The position numbers and the translations under genes are program-made. A model generated the notes under the pieces. It was not told where the DNA came from, did no database searches, and saw nothing but the letters and a program-made list of their open reading frames with translations. A DNA stretch of 64,000 nucleotides from Brachybacterium sp042666875 (GTDB lineage Bacteria > Actinomycetota > Actinomycetes > Actinomycetales > Dermabacteraceae): positions 372,001-436,000 of the forward strand of contig NZ_JBHTCX010000012.1 in the NCBI RefSeq assembly GCF_042666875.1, written 5' to 3'. Each line of letters starts with the position of its first letter. Position 1 is the first letter of the stretch. This document shows, in pieces, positions 27,672 through 36,369 of this stretch.

Positions 27672-29063
27672 TCAGGCGCCGATCAGCCGCGCGGCGAGGT
27701 AGGACTCCACCTGATCCAGCGCCACGCGCTCCTGGGACATGGAATCCCGCTCGCGGATCGTGACGGCCTGGTCGGTGGCGGTCTCGAAGTCGACGGTGAG
27801 GCAGAACGGGGTGCCGATCTCGTCCTGGCGACGGTACCGGCGACCGATCGCCTGCGTGACGTCCATCTCGACGTTCCAGTGCTTCCGCAGCTGGTCGGCG
27901 AGCTGGGTGGCACGCGGGACGAGGTCCTCGCTCTTGGACAGGGGCAGCACGGCGGCCTTGATCGGAGCCAGGCGCGGGTCGAGCTTGAGCACGGTGCGCT
28001 TGTCGACACCGCCCTTGGAGTTCGGGGCCTCGTCCTCGGCGTAGGCGTCGGCGAGGAAGGCCATCATCGAGCGGGTCAGACCGAAGGACGGCTCGATGAC
28101 GTAGGGCGTGTAGCGCTCGTTCGACGCCTGGTCGAAGTACTGCAGCTTGGTGCCCGAGCCCTCGGTGTGGCTGGCGAGGTCGAAATCGGTGCGGTTGGCG
28201 ATGCCCATGAGCTCGCCCCATTCGCTGCCGGAGAAGCCGAAGCGGTACTCGATGTCGATCGTGCCCGCGCTGTAATGGGCCCGCTCGTCCTCGGGGACGT
28301 CGAATCGGCGCAGGTTGTCCTCGGAGATCCCGAGGTCGGTGAACCAGTTCCAGCAGTCCTCGACCCAGGTCTCGAAGTGCTCGTCGGCCTCCGCGGGCGG
28401 CGTGAAGAACTCGATCTCCATCTGCTCGAACTCGCGGGTGCGGAAGATGAAGTTGCCGGGGGTGATCTCGTTGCGGAATGCCTTGCCGACCTGCCCGATC
28501 CCGAAGGGCGGCTTCTGGCGGGTGGCGCCCACGACGTTGAGGAAGTTCACGAAGATGCCCTGGGCCGTCTCCGGCCGCAGGAAGTGCAGCCCGGCCTCGC
28601 TCTGGACGGGGCCGAGGTAGGTCTTGACCAGCCCGGAGAACTGCTGGGGCTCGGTGAACTCCCCGCGGGTGCCGCAGTTGGGGCAGGGCACCTCGGCGAG
28701 GCCGCCCTCGGGCGCCCGCCCCTTCTTCGCCACGAAGGCCTCGAGCAGATGGTCCTCGCGGAACCGGTTGTGGCAGCTCTTGCACTCCACCAGCGGATCG
28801 GTGAACGTCTTGACGTGACCGGAGGCCTCCCACACGCGCTTGGGCAGGATGATCGAGGAGTCCAGGCCCACCATGTCCGCCCGCGACTGGACGAACGTGC
28901 GCCACCACTGGCGCTTGATGTTCTCCTTGATCTCCACGCCGAGCGGACCGTAGTCCCACGCGGAGCGGGTACCGCCGTAGATCTCTCCCGCCGGGAACAC
29001 GAAGCCGCGCTTCTTCGCGAGTGCGATGACGTTGTCCAGCGTGCTGGCGGGGGCCTTGGCCAC
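27672..29063 (-). CDS. glyS: glycyl-tRNA synthetase, alpha2 type
   Basis: Charges tRNA-Gly. Class II motifs are present: motif 1 near FVFPAGEIYGGTRSAWDYGP, motif 2 FRNEITPGNFIFRTREFEQMEIE, motif 3 SFGLTRSMMAFL. A zinc-ribbon insertion has CKSCHNRFR and CPNCGTRGEFT. The anticodon-binding domain ends GVPF-like PFCLTVDFETATDQAVTIRE. It has 463 residues, typical of single-chain bacterial GlyRS. ATG at 29063. A -10 candidate TATCCT lies on the minus strand at 29106-29101. Confidence 0.96.
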   Translation of the reverse strand: MAKAPASTLDNVIALAKKRGFVFPAGEIYGGTRSAWDYGPLGVEIKENIKRQWWRTFVQSRADMVGLDSSIILPKRVWEASGHVKTFTDPLVECKSCHNRFREDHLLEAFVAKKGRAPEGGLAEVPCPNCGTRGEFTEPQQFSGLVKTYLGPVQSEAGLHFLRPETAQGIFVNFLNVVGATRQKPPFGIGQVGKAFRNEITPGNFIFRTREFEQMEIEFFTPPAEADEHFETWVEDCWNWFTDLGISEDNLRRFDVPEDERAHYSAGTIDIEYRFGFSGSEWGELMGIANRTDFDLASHTEGSGTKLQYFDQASNERYTPYVIEPSFGLTRSMMAFLADAYAEDEAPNSKGGVDKRTVLKLDPRLAPIKAAVLPLSKSEDLVPRATQLADQLRKHWNVEMDVTQAIGRRYRRQDEIGTPFCLTVDFETATDQAVTIRERDSMSQERVALDQVESYLAARLIGA

Positions 29064-29222
29064 GGGGAGACTCCTGGTGACGGGTGAGATGGTCCGCCCC
29101 AGGATAGCCAGGTCGCGGCGTGGCCGCGCGCGGGAGGCCCTGGGGCGGCCTCAGCCGACCTGCACCGGGCCCGGTCCAGCTGTGATCGTGGGCACGAACG
29201 GGGCCGCAGGGCGTGGCGCGAC

Positions 29223-29259
29223 TTGCCTCCCGCCCCACCGCTGGTGAGAATGATTGTCA
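29223..29259 (+). promoter_or_regulatory. Zur-type box over a leaderless promoter for znuA
   Basis: TGAGAATGATTGTCA at 29245-29259 is a 7-1-7 inverted repeat with one mismatch, matching Zur/Fur-family boxes. It covers the -10 GAGAAT (29246-29251), which is 17 bp from TTGCCT (29223-29228). Transcription would begin at or next to the ATG at 29259. Zinc-loaded Zur would block the polymerase. Confidence 0.7.
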
Positions 29260-30272
29260 TGTTGCACAGCTCCGCCCTGCGTCCGTCCCGCCGCTCCGTC
29301 CTCGCCCTCGCCGGCCTCGGTGCGGGCGCCGGGGCTCTCGCGGCCTGCGGGGCCGGCGGCGAAGGGTCCACGGCGCCGGTGGTGGTGGCCGGGTGCTACC
29401 CCATGGAGTACCTCCTCGACCGGATCGGCGGCGAAGAGATCGACATCGTCCAGCTGGCCAAGCCCGGGGCCGATGCACACGGCATCGAGCTCTCCCCCAA
29501 GCAGGTCATCGAGATCCAGGAGGCGGCCCTCGTCGTCCAGATCCCCGGGCTGCAGACCGCACTGGACGATGCGATCAGCTCCCATGGCGACGAGAACGTG
29601 CTGGACGTCTCCACGGTCGTCTCGATGCTCTCGGCCGACGAGGGCCACGAGCATGAGCACGAGCATGAGGGGAGCGAGCACGACGAGGCAGCGGGCTCGG
29701 GCTCGAGCGACGAGGGCGGCGCCGAGGCGGGCGGTGACGGCCATGACCACGGCATCGCCGGGGACGACCCCCACCTCTGGCACGACCCCGCACGGATGGC
29801 GGACATCGCGGACGCCCTCGCCCAGCGTCTCGGGCAGATCGTTCCGGAGGCCGCCGAGACGTTCACCGCCAACGCCGAGACGGTCCGCACCGAGCTCGAG
29901 GATCTCGATGCGGAGCTCGCGGAGAGCTTCGGTGCCGCCGACGGCGAACGCACCTTCGTGACCAGCCACACGGCCTTCTCCTATCTCGCCGATCGCTACG
30001 ATCTCACCCAGGTGGGGATCACGGGTATCGATCCGGAGACCGAGCCCTCGCCGCAGCGGCTGCTGGAGCTCGAGGGGGTCATCGCCGAAGCCGGCGTGAC
30101 CACGATCTTCTTCGAGACCACGGCGAGCCCGAAGGTCGCTCAGACCCTTGCCGACAACGTCGGCGTCGAGGCGGAGGAGCTCGACAACCTCGCCACGCAG
30201 CTCTCCGAGGACGCCGACTATCCTCAGGTCATGCGCGAGAACAGCCGCAAGCTCGTCGAGAGCTGGTCATGA
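29259..30272 (+). CDS. znuA: zinc-binding lipoprotein of ABC transporter
   Basis: Captures zinc outside the membrane for the ABC importer. The signal RPSRRSVLALAGLGAGAG ends at the lipobox ALAAC with Cys30; the twin Arg suggests possible Tat export. Metal ligands are His74 (GADAHGIELSP), His172/175 (PHLWHDP) and a later SHTAFSYLADRY. The loop near 130-164 is rich in His (EHEHEHEGSEH, GDGHDHG), typical of zinc rather than manganese proteins. It has 337 residues. ATG 29259 is preferred; earlier starts would fall in the Zur box. First gene of znuA-znuC-znuB-zur. Confidence 0.92.
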   Translation: MLHSSALRPSRRSVLALAGLGAGAGALAACGAGGEGSTAPVVVAGCYPMEYLLDRIGGEEIDIVQLAKPGADAHGIELSPKQVIEIQEAALVVQIPGLQTALDDAISSHGDENVLDVSTVVSMLSADEGHEHEHEHEGSEHDEAAGSGSSDEGGAEAGGDGHDHGIAGDDPHLWHDPARMADIADALAQRLGQIVPEAAETFTANAETVRTELEDLDAELAESFGAADGERTFVTSHTAFSYLADRYDLTQVGITGIDPETEPSPQRLLELEGVIAEAGVTTIFFETTASPKVAQTLADNVGVEAEELDNLATQLSEDADYPQVMRENSRKLVESWS

Positions 30273-31060
30273 CGGCCGCCACGGACTCGCCGGCACCCGC
30301 CGGCGCTCTGGACCCGGTGGTCGAGGTCCAGGGCGCGCGGGTCGCTCTCGGCGGCAACCGCGTCCTCCACGACGTCGACCTCCGCCTCGACCGGGGTGAG
30401 CTGGTCGCGCTGCTGGGTGCCAACGGCTCCGGGAAGTCGACGCTGCTGCGCGCCGTGCTCGGGGTGCTGCCGCTGGAAGCCGGCACCGTGCGCCTGTTCG
30501 GGCAGTCCGTGCGCAAGCGGGCCTCGCATGATCGTCTCGGGTACGTCCCGCAGGACAATCCGGCGGCCGGCTCCATCCCGGCCACGGCGCGCGAGACCGT
30601 CGCCACGGGCCTGCTCGGATCGCGCTCGTGGTTCCTCCGTCGCCGCGATCCGCGCATCGAGCGGGCGCTGGAGGCGGTCGGTCTGGTCGACCTCGTCGAC
30701 CGGCCGATCACCCGCATGTCCGGCGGTCAGCGGCGCCGCGTGATGATCGCCCGCGCCCTGGTGCGCGACCCCGAGGTGCTGGTCCTGGACGAGCCCTTCG
30801 CCGGCATCGACGTCGGTACGCAGGATCTGATCGCGGGCCTGTTCCGGGAGCTCTCCGCCCGCGGCACCAGCATCCTGGTGGTCCTGCACGAGACCGGTGC
30901 CCTGGAGGACCAGCTGACCCGCGCCGTCGTGCTCGACCACGGGCGCGTGGTCCATGACGGGCCCGAGGCGCAGCGCCCCGAGCTGGACCCCGGTCACGAC
31001 CACACCGGCCCGATCGACCGGATCGACGAGTGCCTCGGACAGGAGATCCACCCCGCATGA
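30269..31060 (+). CDS. znuC: zinc ABC transporter ATP-binding protein
   Basis: Energises zinc import. Walker A GANGSGKST, Q-loop YVPQDNP, signature MSGGQRRR, Walker B VLVLDEPFAGID and the His switch VVLHET are all in place. It has 263 residues and a C-terminal stretch with His residues (GHDHTGP). Its ATG overlaps the znuA stop (ATGA) and its stop overlaps the znuB ATG, so translation is coupled along the operon. Confidence 0.94.
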   Translation: MTAATDSPAPAGALDPVVEVQGARVALGGNRVLHDVDLRLDRGELVALLGANGSGKSTLLRAVLGVLPLEAGTVRLFGQSVRKRASHDRLGYVPQDNPAAGSIPATARETVATGLLGSRSWFLRRRDPRIERALEAVGLVDLVDRPITRMSGGQRRRVMIARALVRDPEVLVLDEPFAGIDVGTQDLIAGLFRELSARGTSILVVLHETGALEDQLTRAVVLDHGRVVHDGPEAQRPELDPGHDHTGPIDRIDECLGQEIHPA

Positions 31061-31971
31061 TCTCTCCGCTCGACATCCTTACCTACGACGTGCTGCGGTA
31101 CCCGCTGATCATCGCGGTGCTGATCGGTCTGACCGCCCCGGTGGTGGGTACCTTCCTGGTCCAGAAGCGTCTGTCGCTGCTGGGCGATGGCCTGGGCCAT
31201 GTGGCTCTGACCGGTGTCGCCGTCGGCTGGCTGGTCGGCGCGTGGGTCGCCGCCACCCCCGCCGATCTGCTGGCGATCCCCGGCGCGCTCGCCGCCTCCG
31301 TGATCGGGGCGCTGGCCATCGAGTACGTGCGGGAGTTCGGCCACACCAGTCGCGACGTCGCCCTGGCGATCCTGTTCTACGGGGGCATCGCCGGCGGCGT
31401 GGTGATCATCCAGCTCGCCGGTGGTACCTCACAGAACCTCATGGGCTACCTGTTCGGGTCCCTGTCGACCGTGACCCTGCCCGACGTCACCATCGCCGTG
31501 GCGCTGGCCGTGGTGGTCCTGGCCATCGGGCTGGGCCTGAACGGCCTGCTCTCCGCGGTCACCAGCGACGAGGAGTTCGCCCGCGCATCCGGTCTGCCGG
31601 TGCGGCTGGTGAACATTCTGGTCGCGGTCATGGCCGCTCTCACCGTGACGCTGTCGATGCGCATCGTGGGCGCCCTGATGGTCTCGGCACTGATGATCGT
31701 GCCCGTCGCGGCGGCACAGAACCTGGTGGTGGGCTTCGCCCGCACCATGCGCACCGCCATGGTGATCGCCGTCGCGTGCGCTCTGGGCGGCCTGCTGATC
31801 ACCGTGAACGTGGATCTCCCGCCGGGCGGGGTGATCGTGCTGCTGACCATCGCGGTCTACGCGGTCGGCCTCGTCATCGCCGCGGCCCGCGGTACCGCCC
31901 GCTCACGGCGGAATCGCGACCTCACCGCCGCGCCGCCGGAGCCCGAGGCGATGGACGCAGCGCGCGGATGA
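31057..31971 (+). CDS. znuB: zinc ABC transporter permease
   Basis: Membrane channel of the importer, with about eight hydrophobic helices. The motif RLSLLGDGLGHVALTGVAVG is typical of this permease family, and SDEEFARASGLPV matches the ABC-3 coupling loop that contacts the ATPase. It has 304 residues. ATG at 31057 is used because it overlaps the znuC stop. Confidence 0.93.
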   Translation: MISPLDILTYDVLRYPLIIAVLIGLTAPVVGTFLVQKRLSLLGDGLGHVALTGVAVGWLVGAWVAATPADLLAIPGALAASVIGALAIEYVREFGHTSRDVALAILFYGGIAGGVVIIQLAGGTSQNLMGYLFGSLSTVTLPDVTIAVALAVVVLAIGLGLNGLLSAVTSDEEFARASGLPVRLVNILVAVMAALTVTLSMRIVGALMVSALMIVPVAAAQNLVVGFARTMRTAMVIAVACALGGLLITVNVDLPPGGVIVLLTIAVYAVGLVIAAARGTARSRRNRDLTAAPPEPEAMDAARG

Positions 31972-32027
31972 GTCCGTCCGATCACGTCGGGATGGAGGTC
32001 CCGAACCGGATCAGGGACAATGGAGGG

Positions 32028-32432
32028 ATGCAACGGAACACCCGCCAGCGTGCCGCGATCCTCGAGACGCTCTCGCGACAGGATGACTTCCGCAGCGCCC
32101 AGCAGATCCACGAGCAGATGAAGGCCGACGGGGAGACCGTCGGCCTGGCGACCGTGTACCGCAATCTGCAGGCGCTGAGCAAGGCCGGCAGCCTCGACGT
32201 GCTCGTCGCCGATGACGGCGAGGCGCTGTACCGCCAGTGCGCCGACAGCGGCCACCATCACCATCTGGTGTGCCGCGAATGCGGGCGCACCGTCGAGTTC
32301 CTCGCTCCCGAGCTCGAGGCCGCCATGACCTCGATCGCCGGCAGGAACGGCTTCACCGACCTCGACCACACGCTGGAGGTCTTCGGGCTGTGCACCGAGC
32401 ACGCTCCCGCGGGCCGGGCCGTCTCCGGATGA
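32028..32432 (+). CDS. zur: Zur, zinc-responsive Fur-family repressor
   Basis: Represses zinc uptake when zinc is plentiful. The DNA-binding helices are RNTRQRAAILETLSRQDDF and GLATVYRNLQAL. The metal sites include GHHHHLVCRECG (Cys82, Cys85), TDLDHTLEVFG and LCTEH; the second structural CxxC of relatives is CxxH here. It has 134 residues from ATG 32028. In-frame ATGs at 31968 (overlapping the znuB stop) and 31992 would give up to 154 residues; the start is uncertain because GGAGGG touches the 32028 ATG. Encoded in the operon that it should control. Confidence 0.9.
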   Translation: MQRNTRQRAAILETLSRQDDFRSAQQIHEQMKADGETVGLATVYRNLQALSKAGSLDVLVADDGEALYRQCADSGHHHHLVCRECGRTVEFLAPELEAAMTSIAGRNGFTDLDHTLEVFGLCTEHAPAGRAVSG

Positions 32433-32502
32433 GGGCGACCTGATGATGGCGCAGTCCCCATGACGCAGCGGGCCCGATGACCCCGATGACGGAGCCCAGC
32501 AG

Positions 32503-33045
32503 ATGATGGAGTGGATCGGATCGCTGCCGCTGCTGCCGGCGATCGCTCTGCTCTATCTGGTGATCCTTCTGCGCGCCGGCGGCACCTATGCCCTCGGCCG
32601 CGGTGCGAACCGGCTCGCGGACCGCGGTCGCGTCGCTGATCTGCTGCGCCGTCCGCGCGTGGTCCGCGCCATCGGCATCGTCAACCGCCGCGGCGCACCC
32701 GTCGTGGCGATCAGCTTCCTGACCGTCGGCTTCCAGACGGCCGCCAACGCCGCCGCCGGGCTCACCGGGATGCCGCTGCGTCGCTACCTGCCCGCACTGG
32801 CCATCGGCGGGCTCGCATGGGCGGTGGTCTACGCGACCGTCGGCCTCACCGCGCTGTTCCTGTGGGTCGAGCTGTTCCTGCGCAGCCCCGGGGTCGCCGC
32901 CGTGGTGCTGCTCGCGCTCGCGGCCGGCGTCCTCGTCCTGGTACGTCGCGCGCGCGGGCGCCGGGCAGCCGATCCCGCAGAGGTGGGCGCAGACCCCGAC
33001 GAGGCCGCGGTCGATACGGGCGAGGGCTCCGACGGGATGCGCTGA
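32503..33045 (+). CDS. VTT/DedA-like membrane protein
   Basis: A 180-residue integral membrane protein with hydrophobic segments near 10-28, 66-85, 99-117 and 126-146. FLTVGFQTAANAAAGLTGMPLRRYLPALAIGG resembles the core of VTT (SNARE-associated/DedA) proteins, which are linked to lipid flipping and membrane homeostasis. The C-terminus is acidic and disordered. It may be co-transcribed after zur. Its exact function is unknown. Confidence 0.7.
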   Translation: MMEWIGSLPLLPAIALLYLVILLRAGGTYALGRGANRLADRGRVADLLRRPRVVRAIGIVNRRGAPVVAISFLTVGFQTAANAAAGLTGMPLRRYLPALAIGGLAWAVVYATVGLTALFLWVELFLRSPGVAAVVLLALAAGVLVLVRRARGRRAADPAEVGADPDEAAVDTGEGSDGMR

Positions 33046-33080
33046 GGGGACCGATGGGATGCGCTGAGCAGCGGGCGAAG

Positions 33081-33929
33081 TCAGGACCGAGCCGGCGCGG
33101 ATCCCGTCGACGTGCCATCGCCCGCCGGGGGCTCGTCGGCCGCGAGCGCATCGATCGCTCCCCCGTAACGGCGGTCGCGCCTCGCGTACTCCGTGATCGC
33201 CCGCCACAGGACCCGGCGGTCGACGTCGGGCCACAGCTCCGGGACGAACACGAGTTCCGCGTAGGCCGACTGCCACAGCAGGAAGTTCGAGGTGCGCTGC
33301 TCCCCGCTGGTGCGCAGGAACAGGTCCACGTCCGGCATCCCGGGATCGATCAGATGCTTGGTGAGGGTCTTCTCGGTGATCCCGCGCCCACTGAGCCGGC
33401 CGGCGCGTGCCTCCTCGGCGACGGCGCGCACGGCATCGACGATCTCGGCGCGGCCCCCGTAGTTCACGCACATGTACAGCGTCATCCGGGTGTTCTCGCG
33501 CGTGAGCTGCTCGGCCTCCTGGAGTTCCCGGATCACGCTGCCCCACAGCCGCTGCGCGCGGCCGATCCACACGATCCGCACGCCCCAGGAATTCAAGGTG
33601 TCCCGCTGGCGGCGCAGCACCGAGCGCGAGAAGCCCATCAGGAAGCGGACCTCGTCGGGGGACCGCTTCCAGTTCTCCGTGGAGAAGGCATAGGCGGACA
33701 GATGCGTGACGCCGATCTGGAGAGCGCCGGCGACGACGTCCAGCAGTGCGGCCTCGCCGGCCTCGTGACCGGCGGTGCGCGGCAGTCCGCGCTGGTTGGC
33801 CCAGCGGCCGTTGCCATCCATCACCACTGCGACATGGGCGGGGATGGTGGGCGCGGGCAGATCGGGGGGCTGCGCGCCGCTGGGGTGCTCGAACGGCTGC
33901 TCGCCTCCGCGCTCGGATGCGCCGGGCAT
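33081..33929 (-). CDS. uppS: polyprenyl diphosphate synthase (UppS family)
   Basis: Cis-prenyltransferase that makes the C50-C55 polyprenyl carrier for cell wall precursors. VVMDGNGRWANQRGL holds the catalytic Asp, then HLSAYAFSTENWKRS, and VDLFLRTSGEQRTSNFLLWQ with the Arg pair and the Ser that bind substrate. It has 282 residues with a Pro-rich N-terminus. It follows recO by 34 bases on the minus strand. The chain length of the product cannot be told by eye. Confidence 0.94.
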   Translation of the reverse strand: MPGASERGGEQPFEHPSGAQPPDLPAPTIPAHVAVVMDGNGRWANQRGLPRTAGHEAGEAALLDVVAGALQIGVTHLSAYAFSTENWKRSPDEVRFLMGFSRSVLRRQRDTLNSWGVRIVWIGRAQRLWGSVIRELQEAEQLTRENTRMTLYMCVNYGGRAEIVDAVRAVAEEARAGRLSGRGITEKTLTKHLIDPGMPDVDLFLRTSGEQRTSNFLLWQSAYAELVFVPELWPDVDRRVLWRAITEYARRDRRYGGAIDALAADEPPAGDGTSTGSAPARS

Positions 33930-33963
33930 AAGGTCTCCTCCAGGGTCTCTCGCGCGGACGCGC

Positions 33964-34698
33964 TCAGCGCTCGACGTAGCTCAGGGAGCGCACCGAACGC
34001 TCCAGGTGCCAGGTCACGGTGTCGCTGATCAGGCGACCGGCCTCGTGGGCCACCGTGTCCTCGGCCGGGACGACATTCTCCCAGTCCCCCGCCAGCAGGA
34101 AGATCATGTGCTCGATCGCCGGCTGCCGCACCGCGATCGCCCCGGGACGGCGGCACCCGGTGCAGACCAGCCCGCCCGCGCGGACGTCCAGGGCGTGATG
34201 CGGGCCGGGAGCGCCGCAGGAGGCGCACATCCGCAGCTCGGGGGCCCACCCGGAGACGGCGAGGGTGCGCAGGAGGAAGGAGTCCAGCACCAGGGGCGGC
34301 GCGACCCGGCCCTCCCCCATCGCGCGCAGCGCGCCGACCAGCATCAGGAAACCGCGCTGGCTGGGATCGACGACCTCGTCGGTGAGCCGGTCGGTGGTCT
34401 CGAGCATGGCGCTGGCCGCGGTGAAGCGGCCGTAGTCCGCGCTGATCGCCACGGCGAACGGTTCGATGGTCACGACCTGGGTGACGGTGTGCAGATTCTT
34501 GCCCGCGTGCAGCTGGAGGTCGACGAGGCTGAACGGCTCCAGGCGGGCACCGAAGCGGCTGCCGGTGCGGCGCACGCCCTTGGCGACCGCACGCACCTTG
34601 CCGTGGCGCCTGGTCAGCAGCGTGATGATGCGATCGGCCTCGCCCAAGGGGTGGGTGCGCAGGACGATCGCATCGTCTCGATAGAGCTTCTGCTGCAT
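33964..34698 (-). CDS. recO: DNA repair protein RecO
   Basis: Loads RecA onto SSB-coated DNA in RecFOR repair. The N-terminal OB fold starts YRDDAIVLRTHPLGEADRI, and the helical domain carries a zinc site CASCG and CTGCRR. It has 244 residues, normal for actinobacteria. recO-uppS forms a small minus-strand operon. Confidence 0.92.
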   Translation of the reverse strand: MQQKLYRDDAIVLRTHPLGEADRIITLLTRRHGKVRAVAKGVRRTGSRFGARLEPFSLVDLQLHAGKNLHTVTQVVTIEPFAVAISADYGRFTAASAMLETTDRLTDEVVDPSQRGFLMLVGALRAMGEGRVAPPLVLDSFLLRTLAVSGWAPELRMCASCGAPGPHHALDVRAGGLVCTGCRRPGAIAVRQPAIEHMIFLLAGDWENVVPAEDTVAHEAGRLISDTVTWHLERSVRSLSYVER

Positions 34699-34952
34699 GG
34701 TGCCTCGAGCCTACGACCAGGGGCTCACGGACGGGCGCACCTGCGAGCGGTGTCGGCCAGGAGGTCCATCACGTCGGTGCTCAGGGCGACCCGCGCGATC
34801 GGTGGTCCCGGGCCATGGTGGGCGCCGAGGGCCCCGGCCCGCCGCACCGAATGGTCGGGACGTGTCGCCGTCAGGGCCCGACGACGGCATGATGGCCGCA
34901 CGCGATGGGCGCCCGTCCGGGCAGCCGGAGACGAGACGAGGAGGGATTCGCC

Positions 34953-35693
34953 GTGGGCATCCTCGGAATGCTGCGCCGTGACCATAGGACCACCAGCACG
35001 GCACGTCAGGCGCTGAAGGAGGCCCGCAGAGGTCCTCGCGCCGAGAGCGAGTCGGCCGCCGCGGACGCGAGCGGTGGAGCGCTCCAGCGCCTGGTCGAGA
35101 CGTTCCGCGACATCGGACTGGACGGCAAGCTCAGCTATTCCTCGGCGCAGGACATCGCCCGGTGGGCGCAGCGCGGCCGGGGGCGGAAGCGCCCGGAGGT
35201 CGCGATCCGCCGCATCGTGCGCCGCCATCGCCGCGGCGTGACAGTGGCGGGGTTCCTCACCGGTCTCGGCGGCATCTTCACGCTCCCCATCCTGCTGCCG
35301 ACCAACGTGGTCGAGTTCTACGTCCAGTCCACCCGCATGGTCGGCGCCATCGCCGTGGTGCGCGGGTACGACGTCGACGACGAGGACGTCCGGGTCCGCG
35401 TCCTGGCAGCGCTGATGGGCGAGGAATCCGGGGACGTGCTCAAGAACGTCGGGCTCGGTCCGGTCGCCGGAGTCGCCACGCGCACCGTCGCCAAGCGCCT
35501 GCCGACCAGTCCTCAGTCCGCCGTCGCCGGCGCCATCGGCGGGCGGATCCTGCGCAAGTTCGGCCTGCGCTCGGTGCGTCTGTTCGGCAAGGCGATCCCC
35601 GGCCTCGGCGGCGTGCTGGGGGCCATCGGGGACCGTGCTCAGCTGGCACGGATCGCGAAGGCGGCCAGGGAGAGCTTCCCGCCGGCCGCATGA
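34953..35693 (+). CDS. EcsC family protein
   Basis: An uncharacterised 246-residue protein. HRRGVTVAGFLTGLGGIFTLP and ILLPTNVVEFYVQSTRMVGA match the EcsC-type hydrophobic core, followed by GYDVDDEDVRVRVLAALMG and a Gly-rich C-terminal hydrophobic stretch FGKAIPGLGGVLGAIGD. A basic region precedes the core. GTG at 34953 has AGGAGG eight bases upstream; the ATG at 34905 is rejected. Its stop overlaps the ligT start as ATGA. Membrane association is inferred. Confidence 0.75.
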   Translation: MGILGMLRRDHRTTSTARQALKEARRGPRAESESAAADASGGALQRLVETFRDIGLDGKLSYSSAQDIARWAQRGRGRKRPEVAIRRIVRRHRRGVTVAGFLTGLGGIFTLPILLPTNVVEFYVQSTRMVGAIAVVRGYDVDDEDVRVRVLAALMGEESGDVLKNVGLGPVAGVATRTVAKRLPTSPQSAVAGAIGGRILRKFGLRSVRLFGKAIPGLGGVLGAIGDRAQLARIAKAARESFPPAA

Positions 35694-36283
35694 TGCGGGT
35701 CTTCGTCTCGATCCGGCCCTCACCGGATGCCCTGGACCATCTCGCCTCCGCACTGGACGAGGTGCGGTCGCGGACGGGACTCTCCTTGCGCTGGGGCGAC
35801 GCCGCCCAGTGGCATCTGACTCTCGCCTTCCGTCCCGACCTGCCCGACGGGGCGGTCGATGAGGCCCTGGCCTCGCTCGCCGAGGTGGCCGCGCGGCACG
35901 AGCCGATGGATCTGCAGCTCTCCGGGGCGGGGACGTTCAGCAGCCGCACGCTGTGGATCGGAGTCGGCGGGGAGGTCGATCGCCTCGGCGCCCTGATGAG
36001 CGAACAGCTGCTGGGCGAGGAGGATCGTGAGCGCCGGCGGGCCCACCTCACGGTCGCACGGGTCTCCGCCCGGGCACCGCGAGCGCGCCGCCGTCGTTCG
36101 CGCTGGGACCCGCAGCCGGATCCGACGCAGGTGATGCTCGCCGACGCCGTCCATGCGCTCTCCGTCTACCGCGGGCCGATGTGGCGGACCGACGAGATCG
36201 AGCTGGTCACCTCCCGCCTCGGGCAGGGCCGTTCCGGTGGTCCGCTGCACGAGGTGCTGGGCGCCGTCCCGCTGGGAGGGTGA
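35690..36283 (+). CDS. thpR: 2H phosphoesterase, RNA 2',3'-cyclic phosphodiesterase family
   Basis: LigT/ThpR-like enzyme that opens 2',3'-cyclic phosphates on RNA. The two H-x-T motifs are WHLTLAF near residue 43 and AHLTVAR near 118, in the expected positions. It has 197 residues, starting MMRVFVSIRPS at 35690, coupled to the EcsC gene. The physiological substrate is unknown. Confidence 0.88.
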   Translation: MMRVFVSIRPSPDALDHLASALDEVRSRTGLSLRWGDAAQWHLTLAFRPDLPDGAVDEALASLAEVAARHEPMDLQLSGAGTFSSRTLWIGVGGEVDRLGALMSEQLLGEEDRERRRAHLTVARVSARAPRARRRRSRWDPQPDPTQVMLADAVHALSVYRGPMWRTDEIELVTSRLGQGRSGGPLHEVLGAVPLGG

Positions 36284-36369
36284 GGCCGGCCCACGGACGA
36301 TGACCGGATCGGGACCGGAGTTCTCGCGATGCCGCGCGCGGAGTCGCCCTGGTGTTCTCGATGCCCTCT

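Noticed and set aside
30954..32432. A 492-residue frame covering zur and upstream
   Set aside because: Its first two thirds lie inside znuC and znuB in another frame; only the last part encodes Zur.
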